Shown: in pieces, positions 7,201 through 12,804 of the stretch
How positions within the stretch are numbered: position 1 is the first letter of the stretch
Layout: every line of letters starts with the position of its first letter
NCBI GenBank assembly: GCA_027618625.1
Contig: JAQCER010000027.1
Span: forward strand, 1-12,804
Source: Verrucomicrobiota bacterium
Lineage (GTDB): Bacteria; Verrucomicrobiota; Verrucomicrobiia; Verrucomicrobiales; DEV007
Reading direction: 5' to 3'
DNA: 12,804 nucleotides
Translations under genes and position numbers: made by a program
The notes under the pieces: model-generated
Databases searched by the model: none
The model's input: the letters and a program-made list of their open reading frames with translations, nothing else
What the model was told of the DNA's origin: nothing

Positions 7201-8163
7201 TTGGCGGCGATCTATCGCGGGCCGGTCGATGTCGCCACCCTGATTCAGGACGTGACGAATCTCAACGGCTCGCCAGATGAATTGCGTGTGCATGCGGTTC
7301 CATTTGTCGGCAGATGGATTCATGAGGCACCGACCGCGTCCCCATTGGGCCTGGCCACCCAGTTCGTCGACTACTCGCAGCCGGATCAAGCGTTGAATTA
7401 CCTTCGTCGCTACATTCGGACAGGAGGAGGCAGTCACTTGCCTGAGTCCGAACGCCGGTCGCACCACGCAGACATTCTCTTCGTCCTCGGAGCCTTGCTT
7501 GAGGAAGATAAGCAGATCGACGCTGCCCGCGAGGTTTACAAGGAAGCGGCCGCTCTCAATCCCGATGATTTGCGCATCCGAACCGACCTCAGTCGCCTTT
7601 CCTCGGACAGCGGCAATCTGGAGGAAGCAGAGAAGCAGCTGCGAGAAGCACTGCGCATCAATCCGGATGACAGCAACTCCCAGCGGATGCTGGCGCTGGC
7701 GCTGGCGCAGCAGCAAAAGTACGCGGAAGCCGTGCCGCATTTCAAAACGCTGGTGGAAGGAAGTCCCAACGATGACAAGCTTGGCCTGCAATTCGCCACC
7801 GTACTCGATCGCGCAAACCTTCCGGCTGAGGCGATCGAGCAGTACAAGCGCGTGCTCGGCATCAATCCGAAAACGTTCGCTGCCGCCAATGGCATCGCAC
7901 GTATCCGGGCCACGCATCCTGATCCTGCCCTTCGCAATGGGCAGGAAGCACTCATTCTTGCTCAGCGATTGTGCCAGATGACCGACAATAAAAACGCTGA
8001 TTTTCTTGACACTCTGGCGATGGCCCACGCCGAACTGGGTGAATTCGATGCGGCAGTTATCGCCGTCCGCAGGGCTGCTGTCCTTAAGCCAGATAATCCG
8101 GCTTTGCTTGCCCGAATCGCACTTTTCGAGGCCAAACAGCCCTTTCGCCGGGCAACCCCCTAA
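4234..8163 (+). CDS. FG-GAP/VCBS - ASPIC/UnbV - thioredoxin - TPR lipoprotein with in-frame UGA (candidate selenoprotein)
   Basis: This is one reading frame of 1309 codons with a single TGA at codon 625 (6106-6108); a standard gene caller would end the gene there at 624 residues. The ATG at 4234 begins a lipoprotein signal: MQFIR, a hydrophobic stretch, and lipobox LSAC with Cys20. Residues 40-285 are an N-terminal region I do not firmly recognise, possibly NTF2-like. From about residue 289, FG-GAP/VCBS beta-propeller repeats follow (DVNGD at 294, DFDNDGDRD near 345, DYDGDGDVD near 393, DYDNDGDLD near 469, DVNHDGFMD near 518, DFNNDGWDD near 599, and after the TGA DWDFDGDLD near 703). ASPIC/UnbV spans about 736-825. 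A TlpA/ResA-like thioredoxin domain with CAPC at 896-899 and then TPRs complete the protein, so it belongs with CRTAC1-type proteins. The protein is probably anchored outside the cytoplasm and binds calcium. UGA may encode selenocysteine (see 6111-6151). Readthrough is likely on continuity grounds; a mutation or sequencing error is the main alternative. Confidence 0.65.
6106..6108 (+). other. In-frame TGA, candidate selenocysteine codon
   Basis: This TGA is the only stop in the 4234-8163 frame. The local protein reads GFISTEDTTDL, TGA, SVYWRQVVSQSP, with no frame change and no gap in the propeller. From memory, related PVC proteins carry a DL-x-S-[FY]-[FY]-W-R motif here; I cannot reliably recall residue x. 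If it is Cys, the TGA is very probably Sec. The other stops in the window (TGA at 1211, TAG at 4051, TAA at 8161, TAG at 10586, TAA for hrpA) argue against a global recoding of TGA. Confidence 0.55.
6109..8163 (+). CDS. Downstream part of the UGA-interrupted gene: last propeller blade, ASPIC/UnbV, TlpA-like thioredoxin, TPR
   Basis: This entry describes the part that would be a separate gene if the TGA is a true stop. An independent start is poorly supported. The first possible start, GTG 6130, lies inside the WRQVV motif and would give a protein beginning mid-propeller with no signal peptide; the next Met codon (6412) is deeper still. Order of parts: the last VCBS blade (WDFDGDLDFWTTN, 6349-6387); ASPIC/UnbV (about 6439-6705, with RDAIGARLRLY, LRASEGFLSMSS, WIHFGLG, LEVDWPGG); a thioredoxin fold (about 6820-7260) with LINLWASWCAPC, typical of TlpA/ResA/DsbE-type reductases that work outside the cytoplasm; and TPRs (about 7480-8120, such as ALNPDDLRIRTDLSRLSSDS). 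The TAA stop at 8161 closes the frame. A TlpA-like domain without its own export signal would be hard to explain as a free cytoplasmic protein. Confidence 0.4.
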   Translation, partial: SVYWRQVVSQSPVDDFSPEKSLVYEQGWKALNRLLHEDRSFSGHEKNCAYLNTGDGTFADASYVTGLNFPDDGRGLALVDWDFDGDLDFWTTNRTAPRVRLMKNTSDSKAFTAVRLEGNGKNTNRDAIGARLRLYLKGESVPRVRSLRASEGFLSMSSNWIHFGLGKATAIDRLEVDWPGGKTETVGGLELGAFYLVRQGNAKPERWTRPAGLVPPAPSQPELPQESDASRAFLATRLQCPVLPITENGTARDLDKELSGPVLINLWASWCAPCVAELAEWSREAEKISAAGLRIIALNTDALDPDTGNAAEAVALLKKIKFPFDHFEAQEQTVQNLNLLQRAVLDRWLPLPVPSSFLLDQRGYLAAIYRGPVDVATLIQDVTNLNGSPDELRVHAVPFVGRWIHEAPTASPLGLATQFVDYSQPDQALNYLRRYIRTGGGSHLPESERRSHHADILFVLGALLEEDKQIDAAREVYKEAAALNPDDLRIRTDLSRLSSDSGNLEEAEKQLREALRINPDDSNSQRMLALALAQQQKYAEAVPHFKTLVEGSPNDDKLGLQFATVLDRANLPAEAIEQYKRVLGINPKTFAAANGIARIRATHPDPALRNGQEALILAQRLCQMTDNKNADFLDTLAMAHAELGEFDAAVIAVRRAAVLKPDNPALLARIALFEAKQPFRRATP
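6111..6151 (+). promoter_or_regulatory. SECIS-like hairpin immediately 3' of the in-frame TGA
   Basis: The RNA after the TGA can pair 6111-6123 with 6139-6151: 12 pairs, including wobbles, with one U-C mismatch at 6115/6147. Inside, C6124-A6125 pair with U6131-G6132 and close a GGUCG loop at 6126-6130. A competing fold pairs 6116-6118 with 6137-6139 and 6120-6125 with 6131-6136, with G6119 bulged, and presents the same loop. The loop G is 18 nt after the TGA. Bacterial SECIS elements recognised by SelB sit directly after the UGA, with a G and U exposed at the tip at about this distance; from memory the E. coli fdhF loop is AGGUCU at nearly the same place. The hairpin overlaps codons of a likely conserved motif, so it could be partly accidental. 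Confidence 0.5.
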
Positions 8164-8449
8164 CGCCTTCTCCTGGGATTTCCGGCCGCCATGCGTCTGA
8201 TTGTCCATTGTTCCCGCCGCCACATGCCGTGTTTATGAAAAAAAGCTAAATCTGCGAGAATTTTGCCAGTATCCCCGAGTTTTTTCTTCCTTTACAGTGG
8301 CGCCCGTGTTAGTGGTCAGGCTCGATTCTGCGAGCCCCTACTTCTGCCTGCTCCTACCAATCGCAGCGGGATCGGCAAACAAATCTCAGATCACTCAAAC
8401 CCTTTACGAAGACAGTCCAAACCCTTTCGAAAACCCTGGAACCTCCGAT
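8164..8449. other. Intergenic region upstream of the second LamG gene
   Basis: There are 286 bases with no convincing gene. The frame of the downstream gene stays open back to about 8201, but the implied 83 extra residues look non-coding and would bury the signal peptide. A perfect 6-bp GC-rich hairpin lies at 8319-8336 (GGCTCG, ATTCTG, CGAGCC) without a U-tract. A poor sigma-70-like pair (TTGTTC at 8208, TTTATG at 8232, 18-base spacer) is too weak to call a promoter. Confidence 0.4.
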
Positions 8450-10588
8450 ATGAAGTATATATCCCTATCTAAAACCAAAATATTCTGCTGGGGCATGCTG
8501 GCGAGTGCGTCAGCACTGACGGCTCATGCCCAGCTCCCCGCTCCACTGGCTTACTATGATTTTGAGGGCGACGCCGGAACGACGCTCACCGATAAATCAG
8601 GGAACAACTACAATGGAGACATTGTCGACAGCGTGACCTTCGGAGATGGAGCACCAGAGGGCTCGACACCGGGCACAGGCGGCCAGTTTTCGCTCGATGG
8701 ACGCGGCTATGTCGATGTGACGGGATTTGATTGGTTTGAGCTGGTACACGAGGCCGGAGATGGAGACTATACGTTATCATGCTGGCTCAAGCCCGATGAG
8801 GCTGCCCTTAGCGGGGATAAATTCATTTGGGGTCAGACGAGCCAAGGGGTCCACAATGGAGTCCGCGGATCTGGAACCCTTCACACGGCACACTGGGGAG
8901 CGGACAGCAATGCCAGTACACCATTGGAGGCGGACGAGTGGGTGCACGCAATTTGGACCTACAATGGGGCCGATGACTTGGCGAACATCTATCTGAATGG
9001 TGAAAACGATCTGCAAGACTTCAGTCAAAGGGCACCCAATGGCAGCGGCAGTCTCATCCTTGGTGGCAGAAATGGTGGCGGTGAGAACTTCAATGGTAGC
9101 CTTGATGATATGGCGATCTGGGCGGAGGTTCTGGATGCAGATGCCATTGCGTTACTCGCTGGAGGAGCCAGTCCCATCAATGTGGGTGCAGTTGACTCTG
9201 ATGCCGATGGAATGCTGGATTCTTACGAAGAGAAAAACGAACTTGAAATTGGAGCGAATGACTCCGCGCTGGATAAGGACGGAGATGGACTCACCAACAA
9301 GGAGGAACACGACGGAACGGAGGATGCTGGCGGTAATAAAATCAGACCCCAGACGTTTGCCAACGACCCCGATTCTGATGACGACGGCCTGAGTGACAAA
9401 GTTGAGTCCAACACGGGGGTTTTTGTGAGCACAGCTGGGGACACTGGAACGCATCCTCGTCGAGACGATACCGATCGTGACGATCTCAAGGATGGCGTGG
9501 AAACCAAGACGGGTATCTTCGTCAGCGCGACTAACACGGGAACCGATCCGTTCAAAGACGACTCCGACGGTGATGGGCGGAAGGACGGACGCGAAGTGGA
9601 AAGTGGTACCAACCCACTTGATGCGGGAGACCCCCCTCCACCGGATCCAAGCAGTGTCGTTTCCGGCTACTGGCCATTGGACGCCGATCTCAAGGACGCC
9701 AGTGGAAGTGGTGGTGACGGAGAGTTGATGGGTGGCGACGATGACATCCCCGACTTTGTCGAGGGCAAGCTGGGGACGGCCCTGTCGCTTGATGGCATTG
9801 GAGAGTACGTCGAAATCAATCCCGATCTTGAAGACCTGTACAGCGGACATAACGAAGATGGGGAGCCGAATCCAGATGGATTCTCAGTCAGCGCTTGGTT
9901 CAAAGTCGGGGTCTGGGATAAGACCTGGCAATGCCTTGTAGCCAAGGGAGAGGGGAATCGCTGGCGTGTGCACCGCCGAGGTGGAGAGACGGTTATCACT
10001 GGTAATGGCGGAAATGGCGATGTTCCTAACAACCGTACCGTTGAGCCTGAGGACGACGAATGGCATTTTCTGGTGCTTACCAGCAATCCAGAGCTTGATG
10101 AGGCGAAGTTATGGGTTGATGGACAACTTGAAGGAGAGAACACTGGGCTGAATCTTGAGGACAATTCGATGCCGATGATGATCGGCGAAAACCCGGATGC
10201 GCGCAACCGCACTTGGAACGGTCTGGTCGACGATGTAGCATTCTTCAAAAAATCTCTGACCGAAGAAGAAGTCCTGATGCTATGGAACGATGGCGAGGGA
10301 GCTTCCGTAGCGCAAGTGTTCCTCGGTGGTGGGACTCCACTCGGCTTCAGGATTACCAACGTTGAATACCTTACCAGCGTCGGTGGTGCTGCAGCTCAAG
10401 TCAGAGTGACTTGGGCCTCAAGGAGTGGCGCTACCTACGCGGTGGATCAATCGCAGACCATTCCGGAGAATGCCGATGGCTGGGAAGAAGTTGCCGATGG
10501 AGTCGATAGCGGAGGGGAAGCGACTTCGTTTACTATTCCTGTACCTGTAGGCGCGAACCAGCTATATGTCCGCGTTCGTCAAGAATAG
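8450..10588 (+). CDS. Secreted LamG-domain protein with calcium-type repeats, paralogue of the 1462 gene
   Basis: The protein has 712 residues. The ATG at 8450 is chosen because it begins a signal peptide (MKYISLSKTK, hydrophobic core, TAHA before QLPAP); a weak GGAA lies about nine bases upstream. Residues 31-222 are a LamG/concanavalin-A-like domain (PLAYYDFEGDAG, YTLSCWLKP, WVHAIWTYNG, GSLDDMAIWAEVL). Residues 247-397 are acidic repeats (DSDADGMLDSYEE, DKDGDGLTNKEE, DSDDDGLSDKVESNTG, DSDGDGRKDGREVESG), expected to bind calcium. Residues 404-614 are a second LamG (VSGYWPLDADL, WHFLVLTSN, GLVDDVAFFKKSL). Residues 630-712 are the C-terminal module ending LYVRVRQE. The order LamG, Ca repeats, LamG and tail matches the 1462 gene, which additionally has a galactose-binding-like N-terminal domain. 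No enzyme motif is visible. A cell-surface or extracellular binding role is inferred. Transcription probably ends at the terminator 50 bases downstream. Confidence 0.9.
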   Translation: MKYISLSKTKIFCWGMLASASALTAHAQLPAPLAYYDFEGDAGTTLTDKSGNNYNGDIVDSVTFGDGAPEGSTPGTGGQFSLDGRGYVDVTGFDWFELVHEAGDGDYTLSCWLKPDEAALSGDKFIWGQTSQGVHNGVRGSGTLHTAHWGADSNASTPLEADEWVHAIWTYNGADDLANIYLNGENDLQDFSQRAPNGSGSLILGGRNGGGENFNGSLDDMAIWAEVLDADAIALLAGGASPINVGAVDSDADGMLDSYEEKNELEIGANDSALDKDGDGLTNKEEHDGTEDAGGNKIRPQTFANDPDSDDDGLSDKVESNTGVFVSTAGDTGTHPRRDDTDRDDLKDGVETKTGIFVSATNTGTDPFKDDSDGDGRKDGREVESGTNPLDAGDPPPPDPSSVVSGYWPLDADLKDASGSGGDGELMGGDDDIPDFVEGKLGTALSLDGIGEYVEINPDLEDLYSGHNEDGEPNPDGFSVSAWFKVGVWDKTWQCLVAKGEGNRWRVHRRGGETVITGNGGNGDVPNNRTVEPEDDEWHFLVLTSNPELDEAKLWVDGQLEGENTGLNLEDNSMPMMIGENPDARNRTWNGLVDDVAFFKKSLTEEEVLMLWNDGEGASVAQVFLGGGTPLGFRITNVEYLTSVGGAAAQVRVTWASRSGATYAVDQSQTIPENADGWEEVADGVDSGGEATSFTIPVPVGANQLYVRVRQE
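9386..9577 (+). repeat. Diverged tandem 31/32-residue acidic repeats
   Basis: Two units follow one another at about 9386-9481 (96 bp, one residue longer) and 9482-9574 (93 bp), and a third starts at 9575. They encode D-x-VE-[ST]-x-TG-x-FVS followed by TGT-[HD]-P and an acidic end, the same unit as at 2866-3051. DNA identity between units is modest, so this is a protein-level repeat. Confidence 0.65.
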
Positions 10589-10639
10589 AGTGAGTCCCAT
10601 GGCCAACCTCTGACGGGTCGATTTACTCGGTCAGTGTAG

Positions 10640-10671
10640 GGCGGAGAGCTGAAAGGCTCTCCGCCTTTTTT
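10640..10671 (+). terminator. Rho-independent terminator of the second LamG gene
   Basis: GGCGGAGAGC (10640-10649), loop TGAAAG, GCTCTCCGCC (10656-10665), then six T's form a textbook intrinsic terminator: a perfect 10-bp GC-rich stem 51 bases after the stop codon. Read from the other strand the stem is not followed by T's, so it serves the plus-strand gene and not the convergent hrpA. Confidence 0.93.
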
Positions 10672-10714
10672 GTTTGCAACCTGCTCCTCTTTTCTCTATT
10701 CGGTCGGTTTGCCG

Positions 10715-12804
10715 TTACCGACGTGCCCGGCCTCGGAGTTCCTGGGCGAATTCCTTCAGACGTGAATCGAAGTCCCGCTCAAGCAGTTCCAGGTGTTGCC
10801 TGGGTGGATGGCATTGCTTGCACGCGCAGTCAGTGCGCTGGGCCCAGATGGTGGCTGCGATATCGCGATAGCGATCCAGTTTTGCCAGGTCCTTGGCTGC
10901 GGGAGATCCTTTCATTCGGGTGAGCCGTAGCTCAAGCCCCTGAAAGTCGATGATGCGATCGGCGAGCCTGCCTCTGAGAATCCAGCCTGGCATGAGCAGC
11001 TGGTCAAAGTGCTCGCGGGCATCGGCGATCGATTCGTCGTAGTGAGCGTCCCATTGATCCAGCTGATGGGCGATGGATTCGGCCAGTTCAAGAATGCGGC
11101 CAAGGCTGGCACAGAATCGACCAGCCACATCGAACAGGGCTTCTGAAGTCTTCACTCTGGCATGGTCCCAATCAGCCTGAGTGCGTGGCTCGCCGAGAGT
11201 CTCCATGACGATGAGGGTGACGAGATCATCGCGATTGCGGCGCGGCGCACGACCGATGCTGCCCAGTAACAACAATTGGTGCGGTGACAGGCCTGGAAGT
11301 GCGAGGGCAGGAGTTGGTGCCGTGTTCTTCGCATGGGGAGAAGCTGCGAATGCTGCTGCGGCGGCCTGCCTGAGGGCTGGATCGGGAGCAGTGCCTCCGA
11401 AGATATTTGCCAGCGAGCCGAAGCCATCTCCTCCGCCACCGCTCGGCTTTGTTGCAGGTTTGCTCTCCGGTGTGGCCGGTCGGTCGGGCGCTGCCTTTCC
11501 GACAACGGGAGGCGAGAACAGGACCTTTTCAAGCTGGGCGATGCGTGTGCCTTCGACCAATCGGAACAGCCGGGCAACACCCAGCCGGTGCTGGGAACGT
11601 GCGCAGATTTCGTCTGGCCAGAGCCGCACCGCTACCGTTCCGTCGCTGCAATCGTGCAGTCCTGGAAATCCGACAGTGTGTTTGTCCAGTGCGACAGAAT
11701 GCGCGAGATCACCAATCGACCAGTGGGTGATGCGTTGTCGCTCGACGGTGACTTTCTCCGTGAGCGCAGAGAATCGTGCTTCGATGTGCCCGGCCAGCCG
11801 CTTCTGCAAGTCTGCAAGATTACGTCCGCTCCCGACCATCTTGCCATCGTCACCGATTATCTCGAAGCGCATCGACATGTGGAGTGGCATGCGCTTGAGC
11901 TCGAAGGCATCGGCAGAGGTGCGGATGCCGTGTTCGAGTTGCAGGTATGCGAGCGCGGCGTCCACCAGTGGGCGATCCGGAGTTCTGCGATGCCAGAGTT
12001 CGAGAAAATCTTCGACGACTTCGCGGTTCGATGGGAGCAGTGTTCGCATGTCTTTGTTCAGCACACGAAACAAAAGAGCGACTTTTTCCTTGAGCCAGCC
12101 AGTCACGAGCCAGTCGCCAAACCATGCAGGCAGGTGCGGCAGATCACCTAGCGGCAGCTTCACTGTCATGCCATCCGCCTCGCTCGATGGATTGTGCAGA
12201 TAAGTGACGGGATAGCGCGTCTCGCCATCCGGGGCTGTAACGTTGTCAGGATAGTCAGAGACATCGACCGGATCGACTTGCGGAACGATGCAGTCTTCAA
12301 GCGCCAGGTCGAGTGCGCCTTCGGGTTGCTGCGATGCCCACTGTTCGAACGCTTTTTGTGTGCACATGTCACGCGGGATCAGGCCTTGATAGAAGCTGAT
12401 CACCGCTTCCGGATGCACCATGCCGCCCAGGCGCCGTAGCTTGTGCTCCAGGCGCTCGGCCGCGCGCATGGTCTCGCGGTTTTGTGCCAGCGCGGGCAAG
12501 GGGGAGCGTGTTTCGCCATTGACCAGTGCTTCGAGAATGAAAATGTCGCGCGCGACTTTTGGATCGATGCGACCGAAGTGAACGCGGCGTTTTTCCACCA
12601 GCGGAAGGCCGAATGCCAGCACCGATTCTTCGCCATAGACGCCGCCCATTTCCGGGAGCCAATGGGGATTGGTATAGCGATAGCGGCAAAGGTGCGGTGC
12701 CGCCTTTTCAAACATCGCCGGGTCGAACGATGCGACATTGCGGGCATACAGCTTCGCGGTTTCGACCATCTCGAATGCCATCACCCAGACAGGGGCGGAG
12801 CTGA
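10715..12804 (-). CDS. hrpA: HrpA-type DEAH-box RNA helicase, C-terminal part with DUF3418 (5' partial)
   Basis: The frame stays open past the window end, so the start and the whole helicase core are outside. 695 residues are visible; the GTG at 12784 is an internal Val. The first residues (SSAPVWVMAFEMVETAKLYA) match the end of the OB-fold region that follows the DEAH helicase domains in HrpA. PHWLPEMGGVYGEESVLAFG and GRIDPKVARDIFILEALV are typical of the long bacterial HrpA tail annotated DUF3418, which covers the rest. HrpA-family enzymes act on RNA; in E. coli HrpA has been linked to mRNA processing and stalled ribosomes. Odd points: a Gly/Ala/Pro-rich segment at about 11290-11500 (GGGGDGFGSLANIFGG and an Ala run), and a Cys cluster DCACKQCH near the C-terminus (about 10813-10836). 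It converges on the LamG gene, is probably functionally unrelated to it, and stops with TAA at 10715-10717. Confidence 0.88.
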   Translation of the reverse strand, partial: SSAPVWVMAFEMVETAKLYARNVASFDPAMFEKAAPHLCRYRYTNPHWLPEMGGVYGEESVLAFGLPLVEKRRVHFGRIDPKVARDIFILEALVNGETRSPLPALAQNRETMRAAERLEHKLRRLGGMVHPEAVISFYQGLIPRDMCTQKAFEQWASQQPEGALDLALEDCIVPQVDPVDVSDYPDNVTAPDGETRYPVTYLHNPSSEADGMTVKLPLGDLPHLPAWFGDWLVTGWLKEKVALLFRVLNKDMRTLLPSNREVVEDFLELWHRRTPDRPLVDAALAYLQLEHGIRTSADAFELKRMPLHMSMRFEIIGDDGKMVGSGRNLADLQKRLAGHIEARFSALTEKVTVERQRITHWSIGDLAHSVALDKHTVGFPGLHDCSDGTVAVRLWPDEICARSQHRLGVARLFRLVEGTRIAQLEKVLFSPPVVGKAAPDRPATPESKPATKPSGGGGDGFGSLANIFGGTAPDPALRQAAAAAFAASPHAKNTAPTPALALPGLSPHQLLLLGSIGRAPRRNRDDLVTLIVMETLGEPRTQADWDHARVKTSEALFDVAGRFCASLGRILELAESIAHQLDQWDAHYDESIADAREHFDQLLMPGWILRGRLADRIIDFQGLELRLTRMKGSPAAKDLAKLDRYRDIAATIWAQRTDCACKQCHPPRQHLELLERDFDSRLKEFAQELRGRARR

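Noticed and set aside
6130..8163. Independent gene starting at GTG 6130
   Set aside because: The start falls inside the continuous WRQVV motif, gives no signal peptide for a TlpA-like domain, and cuts the propeller. Same-frame continuity favours one gene with a UGA, though a split gene is not excluded.
4234..8163. Alternative genetic code with TGA as Trp or Gly
   Set aside because: The TPR gene ends in TGA at 1211-1213 where the domain ends, with another TGA four codons later, and TGG is used normally for Trp throughout.
6973..8223. Long minus-strand open frame of about 416 codons opposite the thioredoxin-TPR region
   Set aside because: The translation has no recognisable domain and lies entirely over well-supported plus-strand domains; it is a shadow of GC-rich codon use.
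8208..8237. Sigma-70 promoter for the second LamG gene
   Set aside because: TTGTTC and TTTATG with an 18-base spacer match the consensus poorly and lie more than 200 bases before the start; not supportable alone.
8201..8449. N-terminal extension of the second LamG protein to 8201
   Set aside because: The extra 83 residues lack domain character, start at a TTG and would bury a good signal peptide beginning at ATG 8450.
11181..12203. Plus-strand open frame of about 340 codons opposite hrpA
   Set aside because: The translation is Ser/Arg-rich low-complexity sequence, antisense to a clear HrpA C-terminal region.

Overview
The window looks like a chromosomal segment of a free-living member of the Planctomycetes-Verrucomicrobia group, most likely Verrucomicrobiota. 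The basis is the mix of families: LamG proteins with acidic calcium-binding repeats, an FG-GAP/VCBS plus ASPIC/UnbV lipoprotein, a TPR protein with an SGNH-hydrolase remnant, and the long HrpA form ending in a DUF3418 region. GC content is moderately high by eye. The taxon is inferred and was not tested by any search.

Layout. (1) 2-1213 (+): the 3' part of a TPR protein that begins inside an SGNH/GDSL hydrolase-like domain and is cut by the window start. (2) 1462-4053 (+): a secreted protein with a galactose-binding-like domain, LamG, acidic Ca-type repeats, a second LamG and a C-terminal module. (3) 4234-8163 (+): a lipoprotein reading frame of 1309 codons interrupted by a single in-frame TGA at 6106-6108. 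Domains continue across it: beta-propeller repeats, ASPIC/UnbV, a TlpA-like thioredoxin domain with CAPC, then TPRs. (4) 8450-10588 (+): a second secreted LamG/Ca-repeat protein, paralogous to gene 2, ending at a strong intrinsic terminator (10640-10671). (5) 10715-12804 (-): the C-terminal part of a HrpA-type DEAH RNA helicase, convergent with gene 4 and cut by the window end.

The main result is the in-frame TGA in gene 3. The frame is identical on both sides, the codons right after the TGA read SVYWRQVV, and the downstream part has no credible start of its own. Right after the TGA the RNA can fold into a hairpin with GGUCG in its apical loop, 17 nt past the TGA. This is the placement and loop chemistry of a bacterial SECIS element. 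The simplest exciting reading is an undescribed type of selenoprotein: an outer-surface FG-GAP/ASPIC lipoprotein with a selenocysteine at residue 625 and its own thioredoxin domain. A point mutation, a sequencing error or a genuinely split gene remain possible.

Genes 2, 3 and 4 all encode predicted exported proteins that are probably surface or periplasmic. The two LamG paralogues flank the lipoprotein, so a shared role in surface binding or polymer handling is plausible but unproven. No tRNA, rRNA, CRISPR array, insertion sequence or prophage gene was seen.
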